A stretch of 44,471 bases of DNA, taken from Bacillus pseudomycoides. GTDB lineage: Bacteria > Bacillota > Bacilli > Bacillales > Bacillaceae_G. The notes under the pieces were generated by a model, which worked only from the letters and a program-made list of their open reading frames with translations, was not told where the DNA came from and did not search any database. Each line of letters starts with the position of its first letter. Position 1 is the stretch's first letter. The position numbers and the translations under genes were made by a program. Shown one piece after another: positions 1-7,003 of this stretch. The stretch is taken from NCBI RefSeq assembly GCF_002551005.1, contig NZ_NVOY01000014.1:8680-53150 (forward strand), given 5' to 3'.

Positions 1-53
1 ATAAGAAGTGAGATTTTTTGGATGCTACCAATAATGTCATCTTATATAAATAA

Positions 54-230
54 GGAATGTATGGAATGTACAGAAGGAACTTTCTAAAGTTTGATGAAAT
101 TAAAATTTTAGGGGTAATGCTGACTGGTCAAACCCAAAATTTTAAAGCCTTAGAAAATCAAAGTTTTATTCGCGGCGCCTCTGTAGGGGCTACTGCACAA
201 ATGGTCCCTTATATTAAACCAAAGAAATAA
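54..230 (+). pseudogene. 3' remnant of a sigma-factor-regulator (anti-sigma) type gene
   Basis: A frame open from 54 to the TAA at 228-230 encodes a tail that includes KILGVMLTGQTQNFKALE and, further on, the motif IRGASVGA. The pattern of GV-x-(V/L)-TG followed by IR-x-x-SVGA resembles the end of the C-terminal domain of Bacillus sigma factor regulators (Sigma_reg_C). The frame is closed upstream by a TAA at 51-53. The preceding 80 bases are open only in another frame (to the TAA at about 85-87). A frameshifted or decayed gene is therefore more likely than an intact one, but the window starts here, so a partial gene with a frame error cannot be told apart from true decay. Family recognition is from memory of the motif and is tentative. 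Confidence 0.35.
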
Positions 231-237
231 TAAGCAA

Positions 238-269
238 GAGACCAGATAAATATTTGGTCTCTCCTTTTT
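238..269 (+). terminator. Intrinsic terminator after the sigma-regulator remnant
   Basis: Inverted repeat GAGACCA (238-244) / TGGTCTC (255-261) with a 10-nt loop, followed by TCCTTTTT. It lies 8 bases after the stop of the upstream reading frame. Confidence 0.75.
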
Positions 270-370
270 GTTTTAAACGTTGCACGTGGTAGGAAAAGGC
301 CCCGACCGCTCCTATATGCGGCCAGATGCTCTCGTCCCCCCTTAAAAAGAAAAGAGTTTTTATATCGTTT
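262..370 (+). repeat. Interspersed repeat, copy A (bcr-like)
   Basis: Shares with copies at about 6760, 6833, 8551 and 10203 the order: TTTTAAAC, GGCAYGTGG-type motif, AG(G/A)AA, a fold-back around GACCGC ... GCGGCC, GATGCTCTCG, a pyrimidine/A-rich tract, then GTTTTTATATCG. This copy lacks the first roughly 60 bases of the element; the terminator of the upstream gene replaces them. Paired changes in the fold-back between copies suggest a structured RNA or foldback DNA. The size and abundance fit the short 'bcr' repeats known from the B. cereus group; which bcr class is not certain. Confidence 0.6.
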
Positions 371-511
371 TTTTCTGATATACATATACACCTTCCCTGT
401 TAGTTGCGAAAATTCAGTATCCCTGTCGTAATTATCCAAAAAAGGATATTCCCCTCTCCATTTGAGAGTGATATGATTAACAAGGATATAATACACAATA
501 GAAGGATGGAT

Positions 512-1633
512 ATGATGAAGAAATACGCACTATTGGCTTTACTTTCTTCTACTATTCTCGTAGGTTGCAACACTAGTGTAACTAGTGATAAACAGAAAAA
601 AGATGCAGCTGCGGAGAAACAAAAAGAAACGAAGAAAGCGGAAGCGAAAACAGTAGCTGTTCCCTTAACGCAAGGGAATGTAACATGGGAACCTTTTGCA
701 CCTGATGCGAAAAACACTGTGCTCTATATGAACAATTTAAAAGATGCGTTTACAGAAGTACAATACCACGTTTGGCGCACTGCTGATGGCCCTGAAAGCA
801 AACAGACATTTTCCTCAAAGGAAAAAGAACATAACTTTGCTTTCCCATTCCACTTAAAAGCTTTCAATTTGAAACGCGGAGAGTATCAAATTGAAACAAC
901 GGGATTAAAAGAAGATGGCTCACAAGTACCTCTTGCGAAATCTACAATTACATTCCAACAATCTGTACCAATTCTAATGTATCATGCAATTGAAAAATAC
1001 TCTGGACCAGGTGACGGTGAGTTAGGGTTGTATGTACCGCCAGAACAGTTCGAATCACATATGAAATACTTAAAAGATAACGGGTATACATTGCTGACTT
1101 TTGAACGTTGGGGTGATATCAATCGTGTTAATAAACCTGTCTTTATTACGCTAGATGACGGGCGCAAAAATAATATGAATGCCCTTAAAATTTTACAAGG
1201 TTTAAAAGATGATAAATTCCAGCCAGCAGCGACGGAGTTTATCGTTGCCAATGATATTGATGCACCAAATCGTCTTTCAAAAGATGAAATTAAACAGATG
1301 GTCGATTCCGGCATTTTCTCTATCCAATCGCACACATCTACTCATGCGATGATGGCTTTTTCAAACAATTACGATGAAGAATTACGAGTTTCAAAAGAGA
1401 AAATTCAAAATCTTACTGGTCAGAAGATCATTGCTCTTGCATATCCAGTAGGTTCTTATAACGATCAAGCTGTTGCAGAAACAAAAAAATATTACGAATT
1501 TGCCGTAACAACTGATCACGGCAATCATCTGTCAAAGGGTTTACCGAACGAGCAATATTTAATTAAACGCCATTTTGTCGGACCTAAAACAACAATGGGT
1601 GAATTTACAGCATTAGTAAGAGAGCGCAATTAA
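512..1633 (+). CDS. Lipoprotein polysaccharide deacetylase (NodB family), paralogue 1
   Basis: Encodes a 373-aa exported lipoprotein: signal peptide, lipobox LVGC with the lipidated Cys at residue 19, a Lys/Glu-rich linker, a beta-sandwich (FnIII-like) region at about 50-150, then a NodB deacetylase domain from about residue 152 (VPILMYHAI). Metal and catalytic motifs are visible: TLDDG (213-217), SHTSTH (273-278) and AYPVG (310-314). The usual first motif is TFDDG, so Phe is replaced by Leu here. The start is chosen from AGAAGG at 500-505, which serves ATG at 512 or the adjacent ATG at 515; an in-frame ATG at 404 would put the signal peptide internally. The next gene is a close paralogue. 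The pair matches the twin deacetylase lipoproteins of B. anthracis (BA0330/BA0331), implicated in cell-wall integrity. The exact substrate is not shown by the sequence. Confidence 0.9.
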   Translation: MMKKYALLALLSSTILVGCNTSVTSDKQKKDAAAEKQKETKKAEAKTVAVPLTQGNVTWEPFAPDAKNTVLYMNNLKDAFTEVQYHVWRTADGPESKQTFSSKEKEHNFAFPFHLKAFNLKRGEYQIETTGLKEDGSQVPLAKSTITFQQSVPILMYHAIEKYSGPGDGELGLYVPPEQFESHMKYLKDNGYTLLTFERWGDINRVNKPVFITLDDGRKNNMNALKILQGLKDDKFQPAATEFIVANDIDAPNRLSKDEIKQMVDSGIFSIQSHTSTHAMMAFSNNYDEELRVSKEKIQNLTGQKIIALAYPVGSYNDQAVAETKKYYEFAVTTDHGNHLSKGLPNEQYLIKRHFVGPKTTMGEFTALVRERN

Positions 1634-1640
1634 TGATATA

Positions 1641-1800
1641 AAGTGAAACTATAATCAGTGGGGGTTTTCTTCATCCCCCACTGATTATTAGTTGAACCAA
1701 TCGGGCTTTTACGGGCAGTTTATCTCCCACCTAACTTCTTTGCTTTCGCTGAATTTTGAGGTGGGAGTATTACTGCTCGTTAATGCGGGATAAATGTAAA
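1641..1800 (+). repeat. B. cereus-type repeat with nested hairpins; also terminates the upstream gene
   Basis: Begins AAAGT and contains a perfect terminator-like hairpin, AATCAGTGGGGG ... CCCCCACTGATT (1653-1687), then a second hairpin CTCCCACC ... GGTGGGAG (1725-1768), then TACTGCTCGTTAATGCGGGA. The first and last segments recur at 44371-44440, where everything between GATTA and ACTGCTCG is missing. That shows an element with a removable middle. It fills most of the 280-base gap between the two deacetylase genes. Confidence 0.65.
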
Positions 1801-1913
1801 TTCCCGCCGCATAACAGCGACTGATATGTGGCAAAATGAATTTATATATTGTAAGGCTGTTTTTATGAACAAAGCAGCCTCTTCTTATACTTTTATTAAA
1901 GGATGCTTATACT

Positions 1914-3005
1914 ATGAAAAAATACATTTCTACTATACTACTCTCTACTCTGTTCATCGCTGGCTGTAGTAATTCGACGCAAACAGAACCGAAAAGAGAA
2001 GCGACGGCTTCCAAGCAGCAAACAGCTAAGAAAACAGAAGAGAAAGTGCAACCACAAGGATCCATTTCGTGGAATCCGATTACACACGAATCAACAAATA
2101 CTGTTATCTATACGAAAGATGTAAAAGATCCCCTTACAGAGGTGCAATACAAAATTTGGCGCACCGCTGACGGAAAAGAAAGTGTAAAAACATTTTCTTC
2201 TAAAGAAAAAGAAAATCATTTTTCTTTACCGTTTGATCTGAAAGAATTTGAAGGAAAACGCGGGGAATATCAAATTGAAGCAAATGGTGTAAAAGAAGAC
2301 GGAAAAACAATTCCACTTACAAAATCAGCAGTTATCTTTCAGCAGCACGTACCGATTCTCATGTATCATGCGATTGATGATTATAAAGAAGGAAGCGGGA
2401 TTAAAGACCTATTTGTCTCCCCTGCCAACTTTGAAGCGCAAATGAAGTATTTAAAAGATAATGGCTATACACTTCTAACTTTTGAACGTTGGAACGACAT
2501 TAACAAAGTAAACAAACCAATTTTCGTTACATTTGATGACGGGATGAAAAATAATCTGAACGCTTTTCATATTTTACAAAAGCTAAAAGATGACAAATTT
2601 AAACCAACTGCTACAGAGTATATGATTACCGATTCTATCGATACAGAAGGTTCTCTATCTACAGCTGATATAAAAGAAATGGTAAACTCCGGCATTTTTT
2701 CTGTTCAATCTCATACAGCAACACATGCAGATTTACCAAAAATCACAAACTATGAAGCAGAGCTAAAAGGTTCGAAGGAGAAACTCGAAAAAGTTACTGG
2801 AAAACCTGTTATTGCGATTGCTTATCCATTTGGCCATGTAAATGATCAAGTTGTTGCAGAAACGAAAAAGTATTATCAATTTGCGACAACAACGAAACCT
2901 GGACAATTCATTACAAAAGGTGAAGCAGATGAGTTATTACGCATGAAACGTGTTCGTATTCATAACAACACGACTGTAGAACAGTTTAGTTTAGCAATTA
3001 AATAA
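1914..3005 (+). CDS. Lipoprotein polysaccharide deacetylase (NodB family), paralogue 2
   Basis: A 363-aa lipoprotein: hydrophobic signal, lipobox IAGC with Cys18, a charged linker, a beta-rich N-terminal domain and a NodB domain from about 146 (VPILMYHAI). Motifs are TFDDG (206-210), SHTATH (266-271) and AYPFG (303-307), all canonical. The start ATG at 1914 follows AAAGGATG at 1899-1906. It is clearly paralogous to the gene at 512 along its whole length: the shared blocks include EVQY-x-(V/I)WRTADG, YLKDNGYTLLTFERW and VVAETKKYY/AVAETKKYY. The pair looks like a tandem duplication later separated by a repeat. By family it removes acetyl groups from cell-envelope glycans on the outer face of the membrane; activity on peptidoglycan is inferred. 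Confidence 0.92.
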   Translation: MKKYISTILLSTLFIAGCSNSTQTEPKREATASKQQTAKKTEEKVQPQGSISWNPITHESTNTVIYTKDVKDPLTEVQYKIWRTADGKESVKTFSSKEKENHFSLPFDLKEFEGKRGEYQIEANGVKEDGKTIPLTKSAVIFQQHVPILMYHAIDDYKEGSGIKDLFVSPANFEAQMKYLKDNGYTLLTFERWNDINKVNKPIFVTFDDGMKNNLNAFHILQKLKDDKFKPTATEYMITDSIDTEGSLSTADIKEMVNSGIFSVQSHTATHADLPKITNYEAELKGSKEKLEKVTGKPVIAIAYPFGHVNDQVVAETKKYYQFATTTKPGQFITKGEADELLRMKRVRIHNNTTVEQFSLAIK

Positions 3006-3006
3006 G

Positions 3007-3041
3007 AAAACAGACCCCGATTACTATCGGGGTCTGTTTGT
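3007..3041 (+). terminator. Intrinsic terminator after deacetylase 2
   Basis: AAAACAGACCCCGA ... TCGGGGTCTGTTT hairpin starting 2 bases after the stop codon, with T-rich 3' side. Confidence 0.9.
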
Positions 3042-3100
3042 AAATTCAGAATTTTCCTGTATTATAGATATAAGAAATATTTAAACAAAGGAGAATACAT

Positions 3101-4330
3101 ATGACATTTGAACAAACGTTAGAAAAATACGCTTCACTAGCGGTAAATATCGGAGTTAATATTCAACCGGGACAAACATTAAGTATTGGTGCACCAATTG
3201 AAGCTGCCCCGTTCGTTCGTCTTGTTACAAAAAAAGCTTATGAATCTGGAGCAAAACATGTATACGTTGATTTTGTAGATGAGCAATTATCACGCTTAAA
3301 ATTTGATTTAGCACCAGAAGAAGCGTTTGCTGAATTCCCTGCTTGGAAAGCACGTGCACGTGAGGAACTAGCAAAAGAAGGCGCAGCATTTATGTCTATT
3401 TACGCAGAAAATCCAGATTTATTAAAAGGGGTAGATCCAAAGCGTATTGCGAGCGCAAACCGAGCAGCTGGGGAAGCGATGAAAACAGTTCGCGAATATA
3501 TGCAAGCTGACAAAGTAAGCTGGTGTGTGATTTCTGTTCCAACAGTAGAATGGGCAGCAAAAGTATTCCCAGATGTACCAAAAGAAGAACAAGTCGCAAA
3601 ATTATGGGATGCGATTTTCCAAGCTACTCGTGCAAACTTAGAAAACCCTGTTGAAGCATGGAACGAACATAACGATAACTTACATACGAAAGTACATTAT
3701 TTAAACGATAAACACTATAAAGCATTATCCTACAAAGGACCAGGCACAGATTTAACAATCGAGCTTCCTGAAAAACATTTATGGGTTGGTGCTGGCAGCG
3801 TTAACGAAAAGAATGTACCATTCATGGCAAACATTCCAACTGAAGAAGTATTTACAATGCCATTAAAAACAGGCGTAAACGGCTATGTAACAAGTAAAAA
3901 ACCATTAGTGTATGCCGGAAATGTAATTGATAACTTCACACTTACATTTGAAAACGGACGCATTGTAGACTACAAAGCTGAAGTTGGCGAAGAAACATTA
4001 AAACACTTAGTTGAAACAGATGAAGGTTCTCACTTCTTAGGAGAAATTGCATTAGTACCGCACGATTCACCTATTTCGAATACAAATATTTTGTTCTACA
4101 ATACATTATTTGACGAAAATGCTTCTTGCCATCTAGCAATCGGTAACGCTTATGCTTTCAACTTAGACGGCGGTAAAACAATGTCAAAAGAAGAACTTGC
4201 AGAAAACGGTGCAAACTCTAGTATTACACACGTAGACTTTATGATCGGTTCTGGTGAGCTAGATATTGACGGTATTACAGCAGATGGTACTCATGAACCA
4301 ATCTTCCGTAAAGGGAATTGGGCATTTTAA
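3101..4330 (+). CDS. ampS: Aminopeptidase, M29 (thermophilic) family
   Basis: A 409-aa cytosolic metallo-aminopeptidase that removes N-terminal residues from peptides; the M29 fold holds two metal ions. Family signatures visible are the N-terminal YASLAVNIGVNIQPGQ block, the metal-site segment PTEEVFTMP (about 247-255), EGSHFLGEIALVPHDSPIS (about 311-329), HLAIGNAY, and the C-terminal HVDFMIGSGELDIDG. Length is normal for AmpS/PepS. ATG at 3101 is preceded by AAAGGAG with 7-base spacing. It is monocistronic, between terminators at 3007-3041 and 4370-4417. Substrate preference cannot be read from the sequence. Confidence 0.93.
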   Translation: MTFEQTLEKYASLAVNIGVNIQPGQTLSIGAPIEAAPFVRLVTKKAYESGAKHVYVDFVDEQLSRLKFDLAPEEAFAEFPAWKARAREELAKEGAAFMSIYAENPDLLKGVDPKRIASANRAAGEAMKTVREYMQADKVSWCVISVPTVEWAAKVFPDVPKEEQVAKLWDAIFQATRANLENPVEAWNEHNDNLHTKVHYLNDKHYKALSYKGPGTDLTIELPEKHLWVGAGSVNEKNVPFMANIPTEEVFTMPLKTGVNGYVTSKKPLVYAGNVIDNFTLTFENGRIVDYKAEVGEETLKHLVETDEGSHFLGEIALVPHDSPISNTNILFYNTLFDENASCHLAIGNAYAFNLDGGKTMSKEELAENGANSSITHVDFMIGSGELDIDGITADGTHEPIFRKGNWAF

Positions 4331-4369
4331 TTGTAAAGTGACAATAATGTTATTTCATTTTAAAACCTC

Positions 4370-4417
4370 AAACAAACATAACCCCGTTCTAAATTTAGGA
4401 CGGGGTTATGTTTGTTT
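4370..4417 (+). terminator. Strong intrinsic terminator after ampS
   Basis: Perfect 18-bp inverted repeat: left arm AAACAAACATAACCCCGT (4370-4387), right arm its complement ending in TTTGTTT (4400-4417), 12-base loop. Symmetric enough to work in both directions. Confidence 0.9.
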
Positions 4418-4464
4418 AAATCACAAATAATTTAAAAATATTTTTAACTTTATTTAATATTATA

Positions 4465-4493
4465 TTGAATATTATTTATAAAAAGTTTAATAT
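4465..4493 (+). promoter_or_regulatory. Sigma-A promoter of the DUF2089 operon
   Basis: TTGAAT (4465-4470), 17-base spacer, TAATAT (4488-4493). The predicted transcript begins near 4500, which rules out the longer in-frame start at 4465 and supports the start at 4519. Confidence 0.65.
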
Positions 4494-4518
4494 TATTAAA
4501 GTAAGGTGGTGGTTATTT

Positions 4519-4815
4519 ATGGAAAGAGAAGAAATTCCTTCATGGGTTCTCGCGTTAGATAAAGAGTCTTTAGAATTTATTAGAAAGTTTATATTAAATT
4601 CTGGCTCTTTAAAAAACATGTCTAACTTGTATGATGTTTCTTATCCAACAGTACGTGCCAAATTAGATAGGTTAATAAAAAAAATTGAAGTACACAGTAA
4701 AGAAGATGATGTAGAGTTTGTAAATATGATTAAGGGACTTGTTATTGATGAGCGAATTAGTCTAGACGTTGCTAAAATCATTATAGAAAAATATAAAAAA
4801 GAAAGGGATGTTTAA
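4519..4815 (+). CDS. DUF2089 family helix-turn-helix protein
   Basis: A 98-aa soluble protein. The middle part (GSLKNMSNLYDVSYPTVRAK, about residues 28-47) reads as a helix-turn-helix: a helix, a short turn, then a recognition helix starting SYPTVRAKLDRLI. This fits DUF2089 proteins, which look like transcription regulators but have no assigned function. The start at 4519 is set by AAGGTGG at 4503-4509 and by the promoter at 4465-4493. A frame from 4465 would begin inside the promoter. The downstream membrane protein starts 2 bases after the stop, so the two are almost certainly co-transcribed and perhaps functionally coupled, as a cytosolic regulator with a membrane partner. That coupling is inference. 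Confidence 0.75.
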   Translation: MEREEIPSWVLALDKESLEFIRKFILNSGSLKNMSNLYDVSYPTVRAKLDRLIKKIEVHSKEDDVEFVNMIKGLVIDERISLDVAKIIIEKYKKERDV

Positions 4816-4817
4816 TT

Positions 4818-5114
4818 ATGAGCCCTATAGTTGGAATACTAGTTATTATCGTTATAATAGTTACTCAAATCTTTTTATCATCTCGAAAAAATCCTTATTT
4901 AGGTGGAATTCTCCCTTTAGCATACATAGGTTTTATTAGCTTCTTTTTTAATAAGCTAATAGCTAATGGTGATTATTTTTCTACATGGATAATGATAATA
5001 GCTGGTTTATGCAGTTTTTTAAGTACGTGGGCTTCAGGCAGAAAACATTATAAAAAAAAATTTTTAAAAAAGAGACAAAAAGAATTAGATCTAATCGAGT
5101 TACAGAATCTCTAA
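4818..5114 (+). CDS. Small membrane protein co-transcribed with the DUF2089 gene
   Basis: A 98-aa protein with three hydrophobic segments, at about 3-20, 29-47 and 57-74, and a strongly basic tail (GRKHYKKKFLKKRQKE). The tail predicts a cytosolic C-terminus. ATG at 4818 follows the upstream stop by 2 bases, and AAAGGGATG at 4800-4808 can serve as its ribosome binding site, so translation is probably coupled. I do not recognise a named family. The arrangement of HTH protein followed by a 3-TM protein resembles DUF2089/membrane-sensor pairs, but no sensing function can be claimed from the sequence. Confidence 0.7.
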   Translation: MSPIVGILVIIVIIVTQIFLSSRKNPYLGGILPLAYIGFISFFFNKLIANGDYFSTWIMIIAGLCSFLSTWASGRKHYKKKFLKKRQKELDLIELQNL

Positions 5115-5224
5115 TTTTAAGAAACCTTTGTATTATTAAGTTTTTTTCATTTTATTAAGGTAACATGAGATATACTATCACATTATCAGAAAGCTTAATG
5201 TAAATTAGTATCCATACAATAAAA

Positions 5225-5254
5225 AATCGCATCAACGTTTTCGTTGATGCGATT
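5225..5254. terminator. Bidirectional terminator between the DUF2089 operon and gabD
   Basis: AATCGCATCAACG / CGTTGATGCGATT, 13-bp perfect arms, with A6 on the left and T5 on the right. It ends 4 bases before the gabD stop, so it serves convergent transcripts. Confidence 0.9.
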
Positions 5255-5258
5255 CTTT

Positions 5259-6701
5259 TTATAGTCCTAACGAAATATATTTAATTTCTACATACTCTTC
5301 AATGCCAAAGTGACCACCTTCACGGCCGATACCACTTTCTTTAAATCCACCAAATGGCGCTTGTGCAACCGATGGAAGACCGTCATTTAAGCCAATAATT
5401 CCGTATTCCAATGCTTCGCTAATTTGAAATGCTTGACTAATATTTGTTGTAAAGACATATGCTGCTAGACCGTACGGCGTATTATTCGCACGCTCAATTA
5501 CTTCTTCAGCTGTTTTAAATTTCGCAACAGGTGCAAGCGGCCCGAATGTTTCTTCTGTCATACATAACATCTCATCATTCGCTTCGCCGATTACAGTTGG
5601 TTGAACAAAGTGACCATCTAATTCTGCAACCTTTTGCCCTCCGTTCAGTACCTTTCCACCCTTTTGAATGGCATCTTCTATATGTTCTTGCACTTTTTCA
5701 ACAGCCGATTGATCAATAAGCGGCCCAACAGTTGTGCCTTCTGCAAAACCGTCACCTACTTGTAATTCTCCTACAGCTTTTTGGAACTTCTCTACAAAGT
5801 TTTCATATACACCTTCTTGTACAAACACGCGATTTGTACAAATGCACGTTTGACCAGCATTACGGAATTTCGAACCGATTACCGCTTCGACAGCTTTATC
5901 TAAATCTGCATCATTCATCACAATAAATGGTGCGTGGCCACCTAACTCTAGGGAAACTTTTTTCATTGTTTCTGCCGCACCGCGCATTAATTCTTTTCCA
6001 ATTTCCGTTGATCCCGTAAAGGATACCTTTCTCACACGTCCATCATTCATCCATGTATCCGCAATTGCTTTCGCGCTGCCTGTTACAATATTTAAAACAC
6101 CTTTTGGAATGTCTGCTTCATGCGCAAGCTCAGCTAGTTTTAACGCTGTTAATGGCGTTTGACTTGCTGGTTTCACAACTGCCGTACAACCAGCTGCTAA
6201 TGCAGGCGCTACTTTTCTTGTAATCATCGCAGCTGGGAAGTTCCATGGCGTAATTGCTGCTATGACACCAACAGGTTGTTTCGATACAAGGATTCGCTTA
6301 TTAGGATGAGAAGCAGGAATCATTTCGCCATATATACGCTTTCCTTCTTCCGCATACCATTCTACAAAACTATTTGCATAGTTTACTTCACCAAGTGCTT
6401 CTGCAAACGGCTTACCTTGTTCCTTTGTCATAATAGCGGCAATTTCTTCTTTATGCTCATCAATTAATGTAAACCACTTCTTCAATTTGTTCGCACGCTC
6501 TGCTGCTGTTAACTTCGACCAAGTCTTAAATGCATCATGCGCCGCATCCACCGCTTGCTTCGCTTCCGTTACCCCGCCTTTCGGAACAGTAGCAAACACT
6601 TCTTGCGTAGCAGGATTGTTAATTTCAATTTGCTCATGCAAATGAATCCACTCTCCATTTATGTATATCGCTTTCTTATCTAACATCGCTTTTTTATCCA
6701 A
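5259..6701 (-). CDS. gabD: Succinate-semialdehyde dehydrogenase
   Basis: A 480-aa aldehyde dehydrogenase. It oxidises succinate semialdehyde, the product of GabT, to succinate with NAD(P)+, the second step of the GABA shunt. Visible: the cofactor region TPWNFP (151-156), VSFTGSTEIG (226-235), the general base Glu252 in LELGG, and catalytic Cys286 in GQTC. Translation appears to start at TTG (6699-6701): on the minus strand GGGAGG lies 9 bases before this TTG, while the first ATG is 15 bases further in and badly spaced. The substrate call rests on the family and on clustering with gabT and a gabR-type activator; overall similarity alone would also fit other ALDHs. It sits at the far end of the cluster behind two repeat copies. 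Confidence 0.9.
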   Translation of the reverse strand: MDKKAMLDKKAIYINGEWIHLHEQIEINNPATQEVFATVPKGGVTEAKQAVDAAHDAFKTWSKLTAAERANKLKKWFTLIDEHKEEIAAIMTKEQGKPFAEALGEVNYANSFVEWYAEEGKRIYGEMIPASHPNKRILVSKQPVGVIAAITPWNFPAAMITRKVAPALAAGCTAVVKPASQTPLTALKLAELAHEADIPKGVLNIVTGSAKAIADTWMNDGRVRKVSFTGSTEIGKELMRGAAETMKKVSLELGGHAPFIVMNDADLDKAVEAVIGSKFRNAGQTCICTNRVFVQEGVYENFVEKFQKAVGELQVGDGFAEGTTVGPLIDQSAVEKVQEHIEDAIQKGGKVLNGGQKVAELDGHFVQPTVIGEANDEMLCMTEETFGPLAPVAKFKTAEEVIERANNTPYGLAAYVFTTNISQAFQISEALEYGIIGLNDGLPSVAQAPFGGFKESGIGREGGHFGIEEYVEIKYISLGL

Positions 6702-6736
6702 TTTGTTCGTCCTCCCTTATATTTACTATGATATAC

Positions 6737-6756
6737 CTTTTTATGTAACATAAAAA
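6737..6756 (-). promoter_or_regulatory. Small inverted repeat upstream of gabD
   Basis: TTTTTATG-TAA-CATAAAAA, 8-bp arms with a 3-base centre, about 40 bases before the gabD start. It could be a regulator site or part of the promoter region. No good -24/-12 site is visible immediately upstream of gabD. Confidence 0.3.
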
Positions 6757-6759
6757 ATG

Positions 6760-6825
6760 AGATGCTCGCGGCCAGTTGCTCTCATCCATCCAAAAAAGAA
6801 AGGTTTTTATGGCGAACTTTTCAAT
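6760..6825 (+). repeat. Interspersed repeat, copy B (3' part only)
   Basis: GATGCTCGCGGCCAGTTGCT, then CATCCAAAAAAGAAAGG and TTTTTATGGCGAAC matches the last half of the element. It runs directly into the start of copy C, so the two stand in tandem in the gabR-gabD gap. Confidence 0.6.
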
Positions 6826-7003
6826 ATATAAATCGCGACCACGCAGAACACTACATGACTCGCACTCGCTTTCTTTCTCTCTTTCTCCCTTTGTTTTAAA
6901 CCCGGCATGTGGCAGAAAAGGGCACTAACCGCTTCTACACATGGCCAGTTGCTCTCGCCCACCCCAAAAAAGAAAGGGTTTTATGGCGGCTTTATCAATT
7001 TAT
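6825..7003 (+). repeat. Interspersed repeat, copy C (near full length)
   Basis: From TATATAAATCGCGACCACGCAG through CATGAC, the T/C-rich tract, TTTTAAAC, GGCATGTGGCAG, the ACCGC ... GGCCAG fold-back and TTGCTCTCGC to GTTTTATGGCGGC. With copy E it defines a length of about 150-175 bases. The 3' end overlaps the end of gabR: the TGA stop of gabR (6995-6997) lies in the terminal TCAATTTATAT segment that copies B and E also carry in similar form. (Key motifs only; the whole element is not spelled.). Confidence 0.65.

Noticed and set aside
4465-4518. Longer start for the DUF2089 protein
   Set aside because: The first 54 bases contain the -35 and -10 of its promoter; the start at 4519 has the ribosome binding site.
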